DNA from: Massilia sp. PAMC28688
GTDB lineage: Bacteria > Pseudomonadota > Gammaproteobacteria > Burkholderiales > Burkholderiaceae_D
DNA length: 64,000 nucleotides
Direction: 5' to 3'
NCBI RefSeq assembly: GCF_019443445.1
Contig: NZ_CP080378.1
Span: 3,472,001-3,536,000, forward strand
In this document: piece after piece, positions 46,932 to 56,743 of the stretch
Numbering within the stretch: position 1 is the stretch's first letter
Layout: each line of letters starts with the position of its first letter
Translations under genes and position numbers: made by a program
The notes under the pieces: generated by a model
What the model was told of the DNA's origin: nothing
The model's database searches: none
The model's input: the letters and a program-made list of their open reading frames with translations, nothing else

Positions 46932-49900
46932 TCAGCCGGGCGCCGTCTTGCTGTCATACTCGGCCAGCACCCGTTCAATCGCATCCATGTCGACCGGCTT
47001 GGTCAGGTGGCGGTCGAATCCGGCCTGTTCCGACAGGCTGCGGTCACTGTCGGTGCCCCAGCCCGTCAGTGCCACCAGCATCATGTCTGCCAGTTCCGGC
47101 ATGGCGCGCATGGCCCGCGCCGTGTCGTAGCCATTCATGCCCGGCATGCCGATGTCGAGGAATACGAGCGCCGGCTTGAAATCGGCCGCCACTGCGATCG
47201 CCTCGCGGCCGCCATGCGCCATGCGCGTGCTGTCGCCGCCCAGTTCCAGCAGCATGCACAAGGTCTGGGCGGCGTCCACATTGTCGTCCACCACCAGTAC
47301 CCTGCGCGGACCGGCACCGGCAGCGTCGCCGTGGGTGCGCACCGCCTCGCCGCCCTGGCCGGCACCGGCGCCGGCCAGCGGCAGGCGCACGGTGAACGTG
47401 CTGCCCTGGCCGGCCCCGGCACTGGCCACGCTGGCGCTGCCGCCGTGCATGTCCACCAGGCGCCGCACCAGTGACAGTCCGATCCCCAGCCCGCCCTGTG
47501 ACTGGCCCAGGCTTGCCCCCACCTGGCTGAACATGTCAAAGACACTGTCGAGCGCTTCGGGCGCAATGCCGATGCCGGTGTCGGCAACCTCGATGACGGC
47601 GCAGTCACCCGCAGCTGCCATGGACAAGGCAATCCGGCCGCCCGCGGGTGTGTATTTGGCGGCATTGTTGAGCAGGTTGGCCACGACCTGGGCGATGCGC
47701 ATGTGGTCCACCTCCGCATACAGGGCGCTGGCGGGCAGGTTGACGGCCACCTGATGGTGGCCGGCCTCGATGGCGGGCATGCTCGTTTCCATCGCGCTCG
47801 ACAGCACCGTGCGCAGGTCGGTGCGGGCTTTTTTGAGATCGAGCTTGCCGCCACTGATGCGCGCGATATCGAGCAGGTCGTCGATCAGGTGCACCATGTG
47901 GCCGACCTGGCGCTCCATCATCTCGCGCACCCGGGCCAGGGTGGCCGGATTGTCGCCCGCCATGCGCAGCACGCCCAGGCCGCTGCGGATAGGCGCCAGG
48001 GGATTGCGCAGTTCGTGCGCCAGGGTGGCCAGGAAGACGGTCTTGCGCCGGTCCGCTTCCTCCAGGTCTGCCGCCAGGCGGCGCTGGCGTTCGTCGGACT
48101 GCCTGCGCGCCGTGACATCGCTAAACAGCAGTGCGACCCTGGTACTGCCTGGCCCGCCAATGCGGGTGGCATACACATCGAACCAGCGCTGCATGGCCTT
48201 GGCCTCGCTTTCAAAGCGCACCGCTTCCCCGGTCAGCGCCACCTGCCCGTAGGTATGGATCCAGAACGGGTCGAGGTCGGGGACCAGTTCGCGGACGGTC
48301 CTGCCGGTCGCGTTGCGCAGCCCGGTATGCTTTTCGAACATGCTGTTCATCTGCACAAACCGGTAGTCCGCGGGCTGGCCGGCATCGTCAAGCAGGATAT
48401 CGATAATGCCGAAACCCTGGTCCATGGCTTCGAACACGGTGCGGTAGCGCTCTTCGCTGGCGCGCAATTCCTGCTCGGCCAGTTTGCTTTGGGTGGTGTC
48501 GAGCACGATCGCGACCATTCCCTGCACCTCGCCGCGCGAATCGCGCAGGGCGTTGACGCTGCTGGTGGCCGGCAGCAAGGAGCCGTCCCGGCGCAGGTAA
48601 TGCTTGTCAATCACAAAGCCGATGCCGTCTGATAACAGCTGCTGCATGGCCCTGGCTGTGGCCGCTACCGCGTCAGGCGCCGTGACGCTGACGATGTTCA
48701 TGCCGATCACTTCCGACAGTGGATAGCCGAGCATTTGCGCAAAGCGGGCGTTGGCAAAGGTGATGCAGCCGGTGGTGTCGAGCTGCACGACGCCGGTGGC
48801 GGCCTGGCTGACGATCTTTTCAAAGCGCTCGCGGCTGTCGTACAGGGCAATTTCTGCTTCCTTGCGTGCCGTGATATCCCGTACCGTGCCTGCCAGCTCG
48901 GCCGGCGCATCATCGCGCTTTGCCATGGCGCGGCCAAAGAACTCCACCCAGCGCAGCACGCCGTCCGGCCGCCTGATGCGGCCCTGGAAGAAGAAGCGCG
49001 CACCGACCACGCCGGCCTGGCTGATTGCCTGGCGAAACCCGGCGGCATCGTCAGGGTGGAGGAAGTCGCTCAGCAGGCGCGCCGCGCTCACCGGGCCGTC
49101 GCCCGGCGCCACCCCGAAGATTGCGTAGGGACGGGCATTCTCCCACGTCACGGCGTCGGTCTCGGGCGTCCAGCTCCACAAGCCAAGCTCGGTGGCTTCC
49201 GTGGCCAGCAGGAGGCGCTCATGACTGGCGTGCTGGGCTGCCTCCGCAATCTTGCGGTGCGTCTGGTCCACGCCATGGGCGAGCAGGCCGGTCACCCGGC
49301 CATCGGCGTCGCGCAGCGCCGCCAGCACCAGGTCCATGAAGCGCTTTTCGAGCGGCATGTCGGGCTTGCGCTGTAGCATCACGGGCATGTCGAACCCGAA
49401 AAACGGTTCACCGCTCTGGTACACAGAATCGAGCATTTCAAAGTAACCCTGTCCGGCCACTTCCGGCAAGGCTTCGCGGAAGGGCCGGCCTTCCAGGTTG
49501 CGGTTGCCCACTAGCTGGAGGTAGCGTTCATTGATCAATTCAACGATGTGCTCGGGACCGCGCATCACGCAGATGAAGGCAGGGGTCTGGCGCAGGATGT
49601 CATTCATTCTTTGATTGGCCGCCTGCACTTGCTTGAACAGTCGTTCGCGTTCCCGGCTCGCTTCGATCTCGGCCGTCACGTCGACGTGCACGCCAATCCA
49701 TTCAGTTACCTCGCCGTCATCGCCCACTACCGGCACGCCCTTGACATCCATGTCGCGGTAGTGGCCATCGGCACGGCGCAGCCGGTGGCGGGTCTGGAAA
49801 ACAGTACCCGTCGTCCATGCCCGCTCCCAGTCGCGCAGGGTGCCGGCGCGGTCGTTGGGATGGACCGCTTCCAGCCAGCCTTCGTGCAAGTACTGCGCCG

Positions 49901-50429
49901 CCGTCTGACCGGTAAAGGCGGCCCAGCTGGGCTGCTCGGTGACCAGGCCACCGGCAGCGGCGCGGTTCCAGACAATGGCGCTGGTGGCAGTGACGAGCGA
50001 GCGAAAGCGCGCTTCGCTGGCATGCAGTTCGCGTTCGGCCTGATGGGTGGCCGTCATGTCGCGCGACACGGCCAGCAAATGGTGCGTATGGCCATCGGGC
50101 GCCGTCACCTGCGTCACCACCACGTCCCACCATCGGGGGGCGCCCCTGGCAGTGGGGCAGAATGCCTGGAAGTGCCCGGTGCCGCCGGCGGCCGCCAGCG
50201 CTAGTGCCGATGCAATTTTCTGATGGCTCTCCGGCGGCCACAGCGACTTCCACTCAGCCCCCAGCAAGCGGGAGACATCGTCAATCTCCATGGCGCACAG
50301 GCCGTTCTGGTTCATGGACACGACACGGCCGTCGCAGCTGAGCAGCTTTACGCAGTCGGGACTGCTTTCAAACAGTTGCCAGCCGAGGCTCTGGGCGTGG
50401 AGGGCAGGCGGCTCGTGATCGCTCGGCAT
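46932..50429 (-). CDS. hybrid sensor histidine kinase with six PAS domains
   Basis: A 1165-aa soluble-looking sensor without transmembrane helices. Six PAS/PAC units (about 10-120, 145-265, 270-390, 405-525, 530-650, 655-780) precede a HisKA domain with His805 in LAHELRNPLAPI. The HATPase has N-box VVANLLNNAAKY and G-boxes DTGIGI and GLGIGLSLV. A C-terminal receiver domain has Asp1092 in VFLDIGMPG. No DNA-binding output or partner regulator gene lies near. PAS number points to cytosolic redox, light or ligand sensing. Confidence 0.92.
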   Translation of the reverse strand: MPSDHEPPALHAQSLGWQLFESSPDCVKLLSCDGRVVSMNQNGLCAMEIDDVSRLLGAEWKSLWPPESHQKIASALALAAAGGTGHFQAFCPTARGAPRWWDVVVTQVTAPDGHTHHLLAVSRDMTATHQAERELHASEARFRSLVTATSAIVWNRAAAGGLVTEQPSWAAFTGQTAAQYLHEGWLEAVHPNDRAGTLRDWERAWTTGTVFQTRHRLRRADGHYRDMDVKGVPVVGDDGEVTEWIGVHVDVTAEIEASRERERLFKQVQAANQRMNDILRQTPAFICVMRGPEHIVELINERYLQLVGNRNLEGRPFREALPEVAGQGYFEMLDSVYQSGEPFFGFDMPVMLQRKPDMPLEKRFMDLVLAALRDADGRVTGLLAHGVDQTHRKIAEAAQHASHERLLLATEATELGLWSWTPETDAVTWENARPYAIFGVAPGDGPVSAARLLSDFLHPDDAAGFRQAISQAGVVGARFFFQGRIRRPDGVLRWVEFFGRAMAKRDDAPAELAGTVRDITARKEAEIALYDSRERFEKIVSQAATGVVQLDTTGCITFANARFAQMLGYPLSEVIGMNIVSVTAPDAVAATARAMQQLLSDGIGFVIDKHYLRRDGSLLPATSSVNALRDSRGEVQGMVAIVLDTTQSKLAEQELRASEERYRTVFEAMDQGFGIIDILLDDAGQPADYRFVQMNSMFEKHTGLRNATGRTVRELVPDLDPFWIHTYGQVALTGEAVRFESEAKAMQRWFDVYATRIGGPGSTRVALLFSDVTARRQSDERQRRLAADLEEADRRKTVFLATLAHELRNPLAPIRSGLGVLRMAGDNPATLARVREMMERQVGHMVHLIDDLLDIARISGGKLDLKKARTDLRTVLSSAMETSMPAIEAGHHQVAVNLPASALYAEVDHMRIAQVVANLLNNAAKYTPAGGRIALSMAAAGDCAVIEVADTGIGIAPEALDSVFDMFSQVGASLGQSQGGLGIGLSLVRRLVDMHGGSASVASAGAGQGSTFTVRLPLAGAGAGQGGEAVRTHGDAAGAGPRRVLVVDDNVDAAQTLCMLLELGGDSTRMAHGGREAIAVAADFKPALVFLDIGMPGMNGYDTARAMRAMPELADMMLVALTGWGTDSDRSLSEQAGFDRHLTKPVDMDAIERVLAEYDSKTAPG

Positions 50430-50547
50430 GGGTGGTGGAATCGCCAGGATAGAGCCGCATGACGCTATCGATCAGCATGGGGATTGATGACATGCCGATA
50501 ATACATTGCCTGTGCCGGGAAGGGCGCGCCGCAGCGCGCCGGCAGAC

Positions 50548-50572
50548 AAAAAAGGCCGGCATGCGCCGGCCC
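50548..50572 (-). terminator. Rho-independent terminator of lexA
   Basis: Read on the minus strand, GGCCGGC and GCCGGCC pair round a four-base loop and six Ts follow, nine bases after the lexA stop codon. Confidence 0.92.
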
Positions 50573-50580
50573 GTTGGCTG

Positions 50581-51216
50581 TCAGTGCCAGCTGCGCATCA
50601 GGCCGACGGCCAGGCCTTCGAGGGCGAAGTCATCCAGCTCGGGATCGACCTTGATGACCTTGAAGTCGGGATTTTCCGGCAGCAGCTCAATGAGGCCATT
50701 GGTTTTCTTGTAGCGCTTGACGGTGACATCCTCGCCAATCCGGGCCACCACGATCTGACCGTTCTTGGCACTGTCGACTTTTTTGACCGCCAGCAGGTCG
50801 CCATCCATGATGCCGGCGTCGCGCATGGACCAGCCGCGTACCTTGAGCAGGAAGTCCGGCTTGGCCGAAAACATGGCCGGGTCCACGCTGTAGGTCGCTT
50901 CCACATGTTCCTGCGCCAGGATGGGCGAACCGGCGGCCACGCGGCCCACCAGCGGCAGCGCCATCATGAGGGTAGGGGGCACCAGGGGAATGGCTTCCAC
51001 GCTGGCGCCGACCAGGCGGATGCCGCGCGAGGTGCCGGGCGAAATCTCGATGGCACCCTTGCGGGCCAGCGCCTGCAGGTGTTCTTCAGCCGCATTGGCA
51101 GATTTGAAGCCGAGCTCGTTGGCGATTTCCGCGCGGGTGGGAGGAAAACCGGTGTTGTCGATCGCATCCTTGATCAGGTTGAGGATCTGTTCCTGGCGTG
51201 GCGTGAGCTTGATCAT
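50581..51216 (-). CDS. lexA: SOS repressor LexA
   Basis: A 211-aa repressor. The N-terminal winged helix (1-68) has [25 protein letters not shown]. The self-cleavage bond is Ala95-Gly96 in RVAAGSPI; the catalytic pair is Ser130 in GWSMRDAG and Lys167 in VTVKRYKK. RecA filaments trigger cleavage on DNA damage. Two adjacent CTG-N10-CAG boxes before the gene show autoregulation. Confidence 0.97.
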   Translation of the reverse strand: MIKLTPRQEQILNLIKDAIDNTGFPPTRAEIANELGFKSANAAEEHLQALARKGAIEISPGTSRGIRLVGASVEAIPLVPPTLMMALPLVGRVAAGSPILAQEHVEATYSVDPAMFSAKPDFLLKVRGWSMRDAGIMDGDLLAVKKVDSAKNGQIVVARIGEDVTVKRYKKTNGLIELLPENPDFKVIKVDPELDDFALEGLAVGLMRSWH

Positions 51217-51228
51217 GGGCTGGGGTGG

Positions 51229-51244
51229 CTGTTTGTATGAACAG
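51229..51244. promoter_or_regulatory. LexA (SOS) box 1
   Basis: CTGTTTGTATGAACAG fits CTG-N10-CAG; it lies 12 bases before the lexA ATG. Confidence 0.85.
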
Positions 51245-51245
51245 A

Positions 51246-51261
51246 CTGTATTTTTGTACAG
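51246..51261. promoter_or_regulatory. LexA (SOS) box 2
   Basis: CTGTATTTTTGTACAG fits CTG-N10-CAG; it lies one base from box 1 and 29 bases before the lexA ATG. The DUF29 gene starts 83 bases away on the other side. Confidence 0.9.
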
Positions 51262-51344
51262 TATTTCGCCCAGCGCAAGTGTTAAATGCGAATTTGCCTG
51301 AATTTTTTGCAGATTCGGCGGTCCAAAGGGCGATGGAGGCAGAA

Positions 51345-51803
51345 ATGAACCTGAACGATAGGCCAGAAGTCCATGACAAGGCCGATTACGAAGCCGATTT
51401 CACCTTGTGGCTGGAGGCCCAGCTACTGCTGCTGCGTGAGCGTCAGTTTGACAAACTTGACCTGGACAACTTATTCGAGGAAGTCGGAGGGATCTTGCGC
51501 AGCGAACGTCGTGAGGTGCGAAGCCGACTGGACCTGATTGTTGTGCATCTCCTGAAGTGCCAGTATCAACCACAACGCAAGAGCAAAAGTTGGCTTGCAA
51601 CGCTGCGGACGCAACGCACCCGGCTGGGAAGGGTGCTGCAAGACAGCCCCAGTCTGCGCCGGCACATTCTCGACTTCGCTCACGAGAACTATCGTGGCTC
51701 AGTTGAGCAGGCTGCCGAACAGACCGGACTGGCCAGAGCGATATTCCCGGCAGCGCTTCCTTACAGCGAGGAGCAACTGCTTGACGCTGATTTCGTGCCC
51801 TGA
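51345..51803 (+). CDS. DUF29 family protein
   Basis: A 152-aa protein of the DUF29 family, recognised by the [36 protein letters not shown] start and the HLLKCQYQP segment. ATG 51345 follows GGAGG at five bases; longer frames lack a ribosome-binding site. It is divergent from lexA and 83 bases from the LexA boxes. The family's function is unknown, and members often occur in accessory DNA. Confidence 0.87.
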   Translation: MNLNDRPEVHDKADYEADFTLWLEAQLLLLRERQFDKLDLDNLFEEVGGILRSERREVRSRLDLIVVHLLKCQYQPQRKSKSWLATLRTQRTRLGRVLQDSPSLRRHILDFAHENYRGSVEQAAEQTGLARAIFPAALPYSEEQLLDADFVP

Positions 51804-51833
51804 CCGACCCATAACCTGGAAGCAACACAGGCA

Positions 51834-51863
51834 TTGCCAGCGGTGCGCGAATCGGGTTATAAT
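51834..51863 (+). promoter_or_regulatory. sigma70 promoter of the rpsF operon
   Basis: TTGCCA (51834-51839) and TATAAT (51858-51863) are 18 bases apart. The first gene starts 74 bases after the -10. Confidence 0.75.
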
Positions 51864-51937
51864 CGCCGGCTTTCCCTTCCCACACTCGTCTTGACGCCGA
51901 GGTGGGCATTTGTTTAAACGTCCCTAAGGAGTGTTGC

Positions 51938-52330
51938 ATGCGTCATTATGAAATCGTTTTTATCGTCCACCCGGACCAAAGCGAGCAAGTCCCGGCGATG
52001 ATCGAGCGTTACAAGGCCAGCGTGACCACGCGCGGCGGTAATGTTCATCGCGTTGAAGACTGGGGCCGTCGTCAGATGGCTTACTCGATCCAGAAGCTGC
52101 CAAAGGCACACTACATCTGCATGAATATCGAATGCGACAACGAGACCCTGGTGGAACTCGAAACCGCGTTCAAATTCAATGATGCCGTGCTGCGTCACCT
52201 CACCGTTAAGATGAAGAAGGCTGAAACCACGCCATCGCCGATGATGAAGTCGGTACAACGTGAAGACGCAGCCAAGAGCCACCGCGCTGAAGCCCCGGCT
52301 CCAGCAGCAGCGCCAGCAGCCGCGGCCTAA
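51938..52330 (+). CDS. rpsF: 30S ribosomal protein S6
   Basis: A 130-aa small-subunit protein that pairs with S18 at the platform. The start [18 protein letters not shown] and [12 protein letters not shown] are family motifs. AAGGAG precedes ATG 51938; an upstream GTG (51902) is not used. The tail is Ala-rich (about 115-130). It heads the rpsF-priB-rpsR-rplI operon. Confidence 0.97.
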   Translation: MRHYEIVFIVHPDQSEQVPAMIERYKASVTTRGGNVHRVEDWGRRQMAYSIQKLPKAHYICMNIECDNETLVELETAFKFNDAVLRHLTVKMKKAETTPSPMMKSVQREDAAKSHRAEAPAPAAAPAAAA

Positions 52331-52364
52331 TTGTTGTACAGAATCCTGAACCTGATGTGATCTT

Positions 52365-52658
52365 TTGAATCAACTTCAGTTCGTAGCCCAGATTTGCGAG
52401 CGCGATGTCTTGCGCTACACCCCGGCCGGCGTGCCGATCGTGTCCGCCACCCTGATGCACAGTTCGCAGCAGGTCGAAGCAGGGGTGCCCAGGTTGGTCG
52501 AGTTTGAAATTGCTGCCTTTGCGGCAGGTGAAATTTCAGGACGATTCAGCCAGGCCGAACTGGGTGCCGTACATCAGTTCACAGGATTTCTGGCCAAGAA
52601 GAACCGCAGTAGCAAAAGCCTGGTGTTTCACATCATTGATTTTAGTGCCGCCGCTTAA
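52365..52658 (+). CDS. priB: primosomal replication protein N (PriB)
   Basis: A 97-aa OB-fold single-strand DNA-binding protein that helps PriA restart replication. The N-terminus NQLQFVAQICERDVLRYTPAG and the FxIIDF end are characteristic. The start is TTG 52365, as no ATG or GTG is available in frame. The place between rpsF and rpsR is conserved. Confidence 0.93.
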   Translation: MNQLQFVAQICERDVLRYTPAGVPIVSATLMHSSQQVEAGVPRLVEFEIAAFAAGEISGRFSQAELGAVHQFTGFLAKKNRSSKSLVFHIIDFSAAA

Positions 52659-52689
52659 GCGGAGCACATTTTAGATACAGGAGCCTCAA

Positions 52690-52980
52690 ATGGCATTCGG
52701 TAAAAAGTTCGACAAAAACAAGCTCAAGCTGAAAGAAAAGCGCAAACAACAGAACCCACTGTTCAAGCGTAAGAAATTCTGCCGCTTCACCGCCGCCAAC
52801 GTAGAACAGGTCGACTACAAAGACGTCGATACGCTGAAAGACTTCGTCCAGGAAAACGGCAAGATCATGCCAGCACGCCTGACCGGCACCAAGGCGCACT
52901 ACCAGCGCCAGGTGGACACCGCCATCAAGCGCGCCCGCTACCTCGCGCTGCTGCCTTACACCGATCTGCACCACGCTTAA
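52690..52980 (+). CDS. rpsR: 30S ribosomal protein S18
   Basis: A 96-aa ribosomal protein with the conserved [18 protein letters not shown] and [31 protein letters not shown] core. AGGAG precedes the ATG. It binds S6 and is translated from the same operon. Confidence 0.97.
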   Translation: MAFGKKFDKNKLKLKEKRKQQNPLFKRKKFCRFTAANVEQVDYKDVDTLKDFVQENGKIMPARLTGTKAHYQRQVDTAIKRARYLALLPYTDLHHA

Positions 52981-53007
52981 TTGCTGGCAGACCTACTGGA
53001 GAAATCT

Positions 53008-53460
53008 ATGCAAATCATTCTGTTGGAAAAAGTCATCAACGTCGGCAACCTGGGCGACGTGGTCAAGGTCAAGGACGGTTACGCACGTAACTTCCTGATC
53101 CCGCAAAAAATGGCTCGCCGCGCGACCGCCTCGGCTGTTGCCGAGTTCGAAGTCAAGCGCGCCGAACTGGAAAAAGCAGCAGCTGCCAAGCTGTCGGCTT
53201 CCCAGGCCGAAGGCGAGAAGCTGGGCGGCATGACCATCAGCATCGCGCAAAAAGCCGGTGTGGATGGCCGTCTGTTCGGTTCCGTGACCAACTTCGACAT
53301 CGCTGAAGCCCTGTCCAAGCAAGGCTTCGCTGTTGAAAAAGCCCAGGTCCGCATGCCTAACGGCCCGCTCAAGACCACCGGCGAGCACGCTGTATCGGTT
53401 GCCCTGCACACCGATGTCGTGGTGGACATCACCATTGCCGTGACGGGCGAAGCTGCGTAA
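53008..53460 (+). CDS. rplI: 50S ribosomal protein L9
   Basis: A 150-aa large-subunit protein with the two-domain L9 form: [32 protein letters not shown], then a long connecting helix and C-terminal domain. TGGAGAAATC gives the Shine-Dalgarno for ATG 53008. It ends the operon before a strong terminator. Confidence 0.97.
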   Translation: MQIILLEKVINVGNLGDVVKVKDGYARNFLIPQKMARRATASAVAEFEVKRAELEKAAAAKLSASQAEGEKLGGMTISIAQKAGVDGRLFGSVTNFDIAEALSKQGFAVEKAQVRMPNGPLKTTGEHAVSVALHTDVVVDITIAVTGEAA

Positions 53461-53500
53461 GTAAGCTGCCTAAGCAAGCTGTCTGTTGCAATGCACAAAA

Positions 53501-53524
53501 AGCCGGGTTCGCCCGGCTTTTTTG
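53501..53524 (+). terminator. Rho-independent terminator of the rpsF operon
   Basis: AGCCGGG-TTCG-CCCGGCT is a seven-pair stem with a stable TTCG loop, followed by five Ts. Confidence 0.94.
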
Positions 53525-53591
53525 CGCTTATCTTCCCGTAAATCTGCGCGAAAACTCACCCTTTTATTACAGCCTCTTGACACGAAGCAGG

Positions 53592-53597
53592 TATAAT
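53592..53597 (+). promoter_or_regulatory. -10 element just before dnaB
   Basis: A perfect TATAAT ends eight bases before the dnaB ATG. No good -35 lies at 16-18 bases (TTGACA is only nine bases away). No Shine-Dalgarno separates it from the ATG, so the mRNA may be leaderless. Confidence 0.45.
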
Positions 53598-53604
53598 TCG
53601 CGCC

Positions 53605-54990
53605 ATGAATGCCCCATCCGATCCGCAAGTCGACGCCCTCCGTATCCCGCCCCATTCGATTGAAGCAGAACAGTCTGTGATCGGTGGTTTGCTGCGTGAT
53701 AACGCCGCGTTCGACCGTATTGCGGACATGATGCACGCCGACGATTTTTACCGCTACGACCACCGCATCATTTTCGAGCAGGTCGTCAAGCTCATCAACG
53801 CCTCGCGCCCGGCCGACGTGATTACCGTGTTCGAGGCGCTCACCAACATCGGCAAGGCCGACGACGTGGGCGGGTTGCAGTACCTCAATGCGATGGCGCA
53901 GAATACGCCGTCGGCGGCCAATATTCGCCGCTACGCCGAGATCGTGCGTGACCGCGGCGTGCTGAGAAAGCTCATCACCGTGGCCGACGAGATTTCCGGC
54001 CAGGCCTTCAACCCCCAGGGCAAGGAAGTCAAGCAGATGCTGGACGAAGCCGAGTCCAAGATCTTTGCCATCGCGGAGCAGGGCGCGCGCGGCTCGCAGG
54101 GCTGGGTGGCGGTGCAGCCGCTGCTCACGCAGGTCGTGGAACGCATCGATGAGCTGTACAGCCGCGACAACCAGAGCGAGATCACCGGTGTGCCGACCGG
54201 CTTCATTGACCTGGACCGCATGACGTCCGGCCTGCAGCCGGGCGACCTGGTGATTGTCGCGGGCCGTCCTTCGATGGGCAAGACGGCGTTCTCGGTCAAT
54301 ATTGGCGAAAACGTCGCCATCGAGGCCGGCTTGCCGGTGGCCGTGTTTTCGATGGAGATGGGCGGCGCCCAGCTGGCCATGCGTATGCTCGGTTCCGTCG
54401 GACAGCTCGACCAGCACCGCCTGCGTACGGGCCGCCTGAACGATGAAGACTGGCCGCGCCTGACCCACGCCATCCAGAAGATGAATGAAGCGCAGCTCTA
54501 CATCGACGAGACGCCGGCGCTCAACCCCATCGAACTGCGGGCCCGCTCGCGCCGCCTGTCGCGCCAGTGCGGCAAGCTTGGCCTGATCATCGTCGACTAC
54601 CTGCAGCTCATGACCGGCAGCCAGCCGGGCGACAACCGCGCCTCGGAGATTTCCGAGATTTCGCGTAGCCTCAAGGGCCTGGCCAAGGAATTGCATTGCC
54701 CCGTGATCGCCCTGTCGCAGCTGAACCGCTCGCTCGAGCAGCGCCCCAACAAGCGTCCCGTGATGTCCGACCTGCGCGAATCGGGCGCGATCGAGCAGGA
54801 TGCGGACGTCATCATCTTCCTGTACCGCGACGAGGTGTACAACCCCGATTCGCCCGACAAGGGCACGGCGGAGATCATCATTGGCAAACAGCGTAACGGC
54901 CCGATCGGCGCGGTGCGCCTGACCTGGATTGGCCAGTACACGAAGTTTGGCAACTACAGCGGCAATCTGGCCCTGTACCAGGGCGACTAA
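53605..54990 (+). CDS. dnaB: replicative DNA helicase DnaB
   Basis: A 461-aa hexameric 5'-3' helicase. The N-terminal domain (1-120) binds primase; the RecA-like core has Walker A GRPSMGKTAF (about 219-228), Walker B LIIVDYLQLM and the SEISRSLKGLAKEL and SQLNRSLE motifs. No intein is present. It follows the S6-L9 operon as in many proteobacteria. Confidence 0.97.
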   Translation: MNAPSDPQVDALRIPPHSIEAEQSVIGGLLRDNAAFDRIADMMHADDFYRYDHRIIFEQVVKLINASRPADVITVFEALTNIGKADDVGGLQYLNAMAQNTPSAANIRRYAEIVRDRGVLRKLITVADEISGQAFNPQGKEVKQMLDEAESKIFAIAEQGARGSQGWVAVQPLLTQVVERIDELYSRDNQSEITGVPTGFIDLDRMTSGLQPGDLVIVAGRPSMGKTAFSVNIGENVAIEAGLPVAVFSMEMGGAQLAMRMLGSVGQLDQHRLRTGRLNDEDWPRLTHAIQKMNEAQLYIDETPALNPIELRARSRRLSRQCGKLGLIIVDYLQLMTGSQPGDNRASEISEISRSLKGLAKELHCPVIALSQLNRSLEQRPNKRPVMSDLRESGAIEQDADVIIFLYRDEVYNPDSPDKGTAEIIIGKQRNGPIGAVRLTWIGQYTKFGNYSGNLALYQGD

Positions 54991-55071
54991 ACCACCAGTA
55001 TCAGTTCATCACGCCGCCGGCACGAGCGGCGAAATCTCAGCAGTATCAATTCGCTTTTAACGGAGAAAGCC

Positions 55072-55698
55072 ATGTTTGGACGTTTGATGCCCACCGAGGG
55101 TAAGTTCTTTGAGCTGTTTAACGCACACGCCGATCTGTGCGTGAAAGGAGCGCAGGAAATGGTCGCGCTGATGACCAATTTCGACGACCTCGAAATGCGC
55201 ACCCACGCCATTGAAGGCATCGAGAAGGAAGCCGACAAGATCACCTATGCGTGCGTCGACATGCTGCACAAGACCTTCATCACCCCGATCGACCGCGACG
55301 ACATCCATAAGCTCATCACGCGCATGGACGACATCCTGGACTTGATGGAAGACGCGGCCCAGACCGTGTCGCTGTACGACCTCAAGGCCGTCACGCCGGA
55401 AGCAAAGCGCCTGGCCGAACTGTCGCTGGCGTGCTGCGAAAAGGTGCAGGCCGCCGTCGCGCTGCTGCACAACATGGACAACTCGCAAAAGATCGTCGCC
55501 ATCTGCGAAGAAATCGACCGCCTGGAGTCGGACGCCGACCACGTCATGCGCGCTGCCATGTCCAAGCTGTTCCGCGACGAGCCGGACGTGCGCAACCTCA
55601 TCAAGCTCAAGGCCATCTACGAAATCCTGGAGACGGTGACTGACCGCTGCGAAGATGTGGCGAACATCATCGAAGGCATCATCGTCGAGAACGCGTAA
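55072..55698 (+). CDS. DUF47 family PhoU-like phosphate transport regulator
   Basis: A 208-aa helical protein of the DUF47 (COG1392) family, related to PhoU. It has the EGIEKEADKITYACVDMLHKTFITPIDRDDIHKL signature and acidic metal-binding helices. It precedes the Pit transporter by 11 bases, the usual partner, and probably tunes or supports Pit uptake. Confidence 0.92.
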   Translation: MFGRLMPTEGKFFELFNAHADLCVKGAQEMVALMTNFDDLEMRTHAIEGIEKEADKITYACVDMLHKTFITPIDRDDIHKLITRMDDILDLMEDAAQTVSLYDLKAVTPEAKRLAELSLACCEKVQAAVALLHNMDNSQKIVAICEEIDRLESDADHVMRAAMSKLFRDEPDVRNLIKLKAIYEILETVTDRCEDVANIIEGIIVENA

Positions 55699-55709
55699 GA
55701 AGACAGCGA

Positions 55710-56720
55710 ATGGAAACTATCACCATCAGTATTTATGTGCTGGGAATGCTGATTCTCCTGGCGCTGCTGTTCGACTTCATGAACGGTTTTCACGACGCGG
55801 CCAATGCGATTGCGACGGTGGTCTCCACCGGCGTGCTCAAGCCGCAGTCGGCGGTGGCCATGGCCGCCTTTTTCAACTTTATCGCCATTTTCGTGGTGGG
55901 CCTGAAGGTGGCCTCGGCAATCGGCAAGGGGACCATTGATCCGGCCGTCATTGACCATTACGTCGTCTTTGGCGCGCTGGTCGGCGCCATTGCGTGGAAC
56001 CTGATTACCTGGTACTACGGCATTCCGTCGTCCTCTTCGCACGCCCTGATCGGCGGCCTGGTGGGCGCCGCAGTGGCCAAGGCGGGGACCGGCGCCCTGA
56101 TCGCCGGTGGCCTGTTCAAGACCGTCATCTTCATCGTGGTGGCGCCGCTGCTCGGCTTTGTCCTCGGCTCGGTGATCATGCTTCTTGTGTCCTGGCTGTT
56201 CGTCAAATCCACGCCACGCAAGGTCGATACCTGGTTCCGGCGCATGCAGCTGGCATCGGCTGCCGCCTACAGCCTCGGTCACGGCGGCAACGATGCGCAA
56301 AAGACGCTCGGTATCATCTGGATGCTGCTGATCGCCTCCGGTCACCTGTCCAAGGATGCGGCCGCGCCGCCGCAATGGGCCATCATTGCCTGCTACGCCA
56401 TGATCAGCTTTGGAACGCTGTTCGGCGGCTGGCGCATCGTCAAGACCATGGGCCAGAAGATCACCAAGCTCAAGCCGGTAGGTGGCTTCTGCGCCGAAAC
56501 CGGGGGCGCAATCACGCTGATGATGTCGAGCTTCTTGGGCATTCCAGTGTCGACCACCCATACCATTACGGGCGCCATCGTCGGCGTGGGTTCGGCGCAA
56601 AAGATGTCGGCGGTGCGCTGGGGCGTGGCCGGCAACATCGTGTGGGCCTGGATCTTTACCATTCCGGCGTCGGCCTTCATGGCGGCAGTGGCATGGTGGA
56701 TCGGCAAGCAAATCATGTAA
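55710..56720 (+). CDS. pit: inorganic phosphate transporter, Pit family
   Basis: A 336-aa membrane protein with about ten helices. The two inverted signature repeats are FMNGFHDAANAIATVVSTGVL and SLGHGGNDAQKTLGII. It carries metal-phosphate/H+ symport across the inner membrane. It forms an operon with the DUF47 gene and ends at a terminator. Confidence 0.95.
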   Translation: METITISIYVLGMLILLALLFDFMNGFHDAANAIATVVSTGVLKPQSAVAMAAFFNFIAIFVVGLKVASAIGKGTIDPAVIDHYVVFGALVGAIAWNLITWYYGIPSSSSHALIGGLVGAAVAKAGTGALIAGGLFKTVIFIVVAPLLGFVLGSVIMLLVSWLFVKSTPRKVDTWFRRMQLASAAAYSLGHGGNDAQKTLGIIWMLLIASGHLSKDAAAPPQWAIIACYAMISFGTLFGGWRIVKTMGQKITKLKPVGGFCAETGGAITLMMSSFLGIPVSTTHTITGAIVGVGSAQKMSAVRWGVAGNIVWAWIFTIPASAFMAAVAWWIGKQIM

Positions 56721-56743
56721 AGGCTGTCGGCCTTGACCCAGAA

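Noticed and set aside
53577..53597. TTGACA and TATAAT before dnaB as a full promoter
   Set aside because: The two hexamers are only nine bases apart, too close for sigma70; only the -10 is kept.
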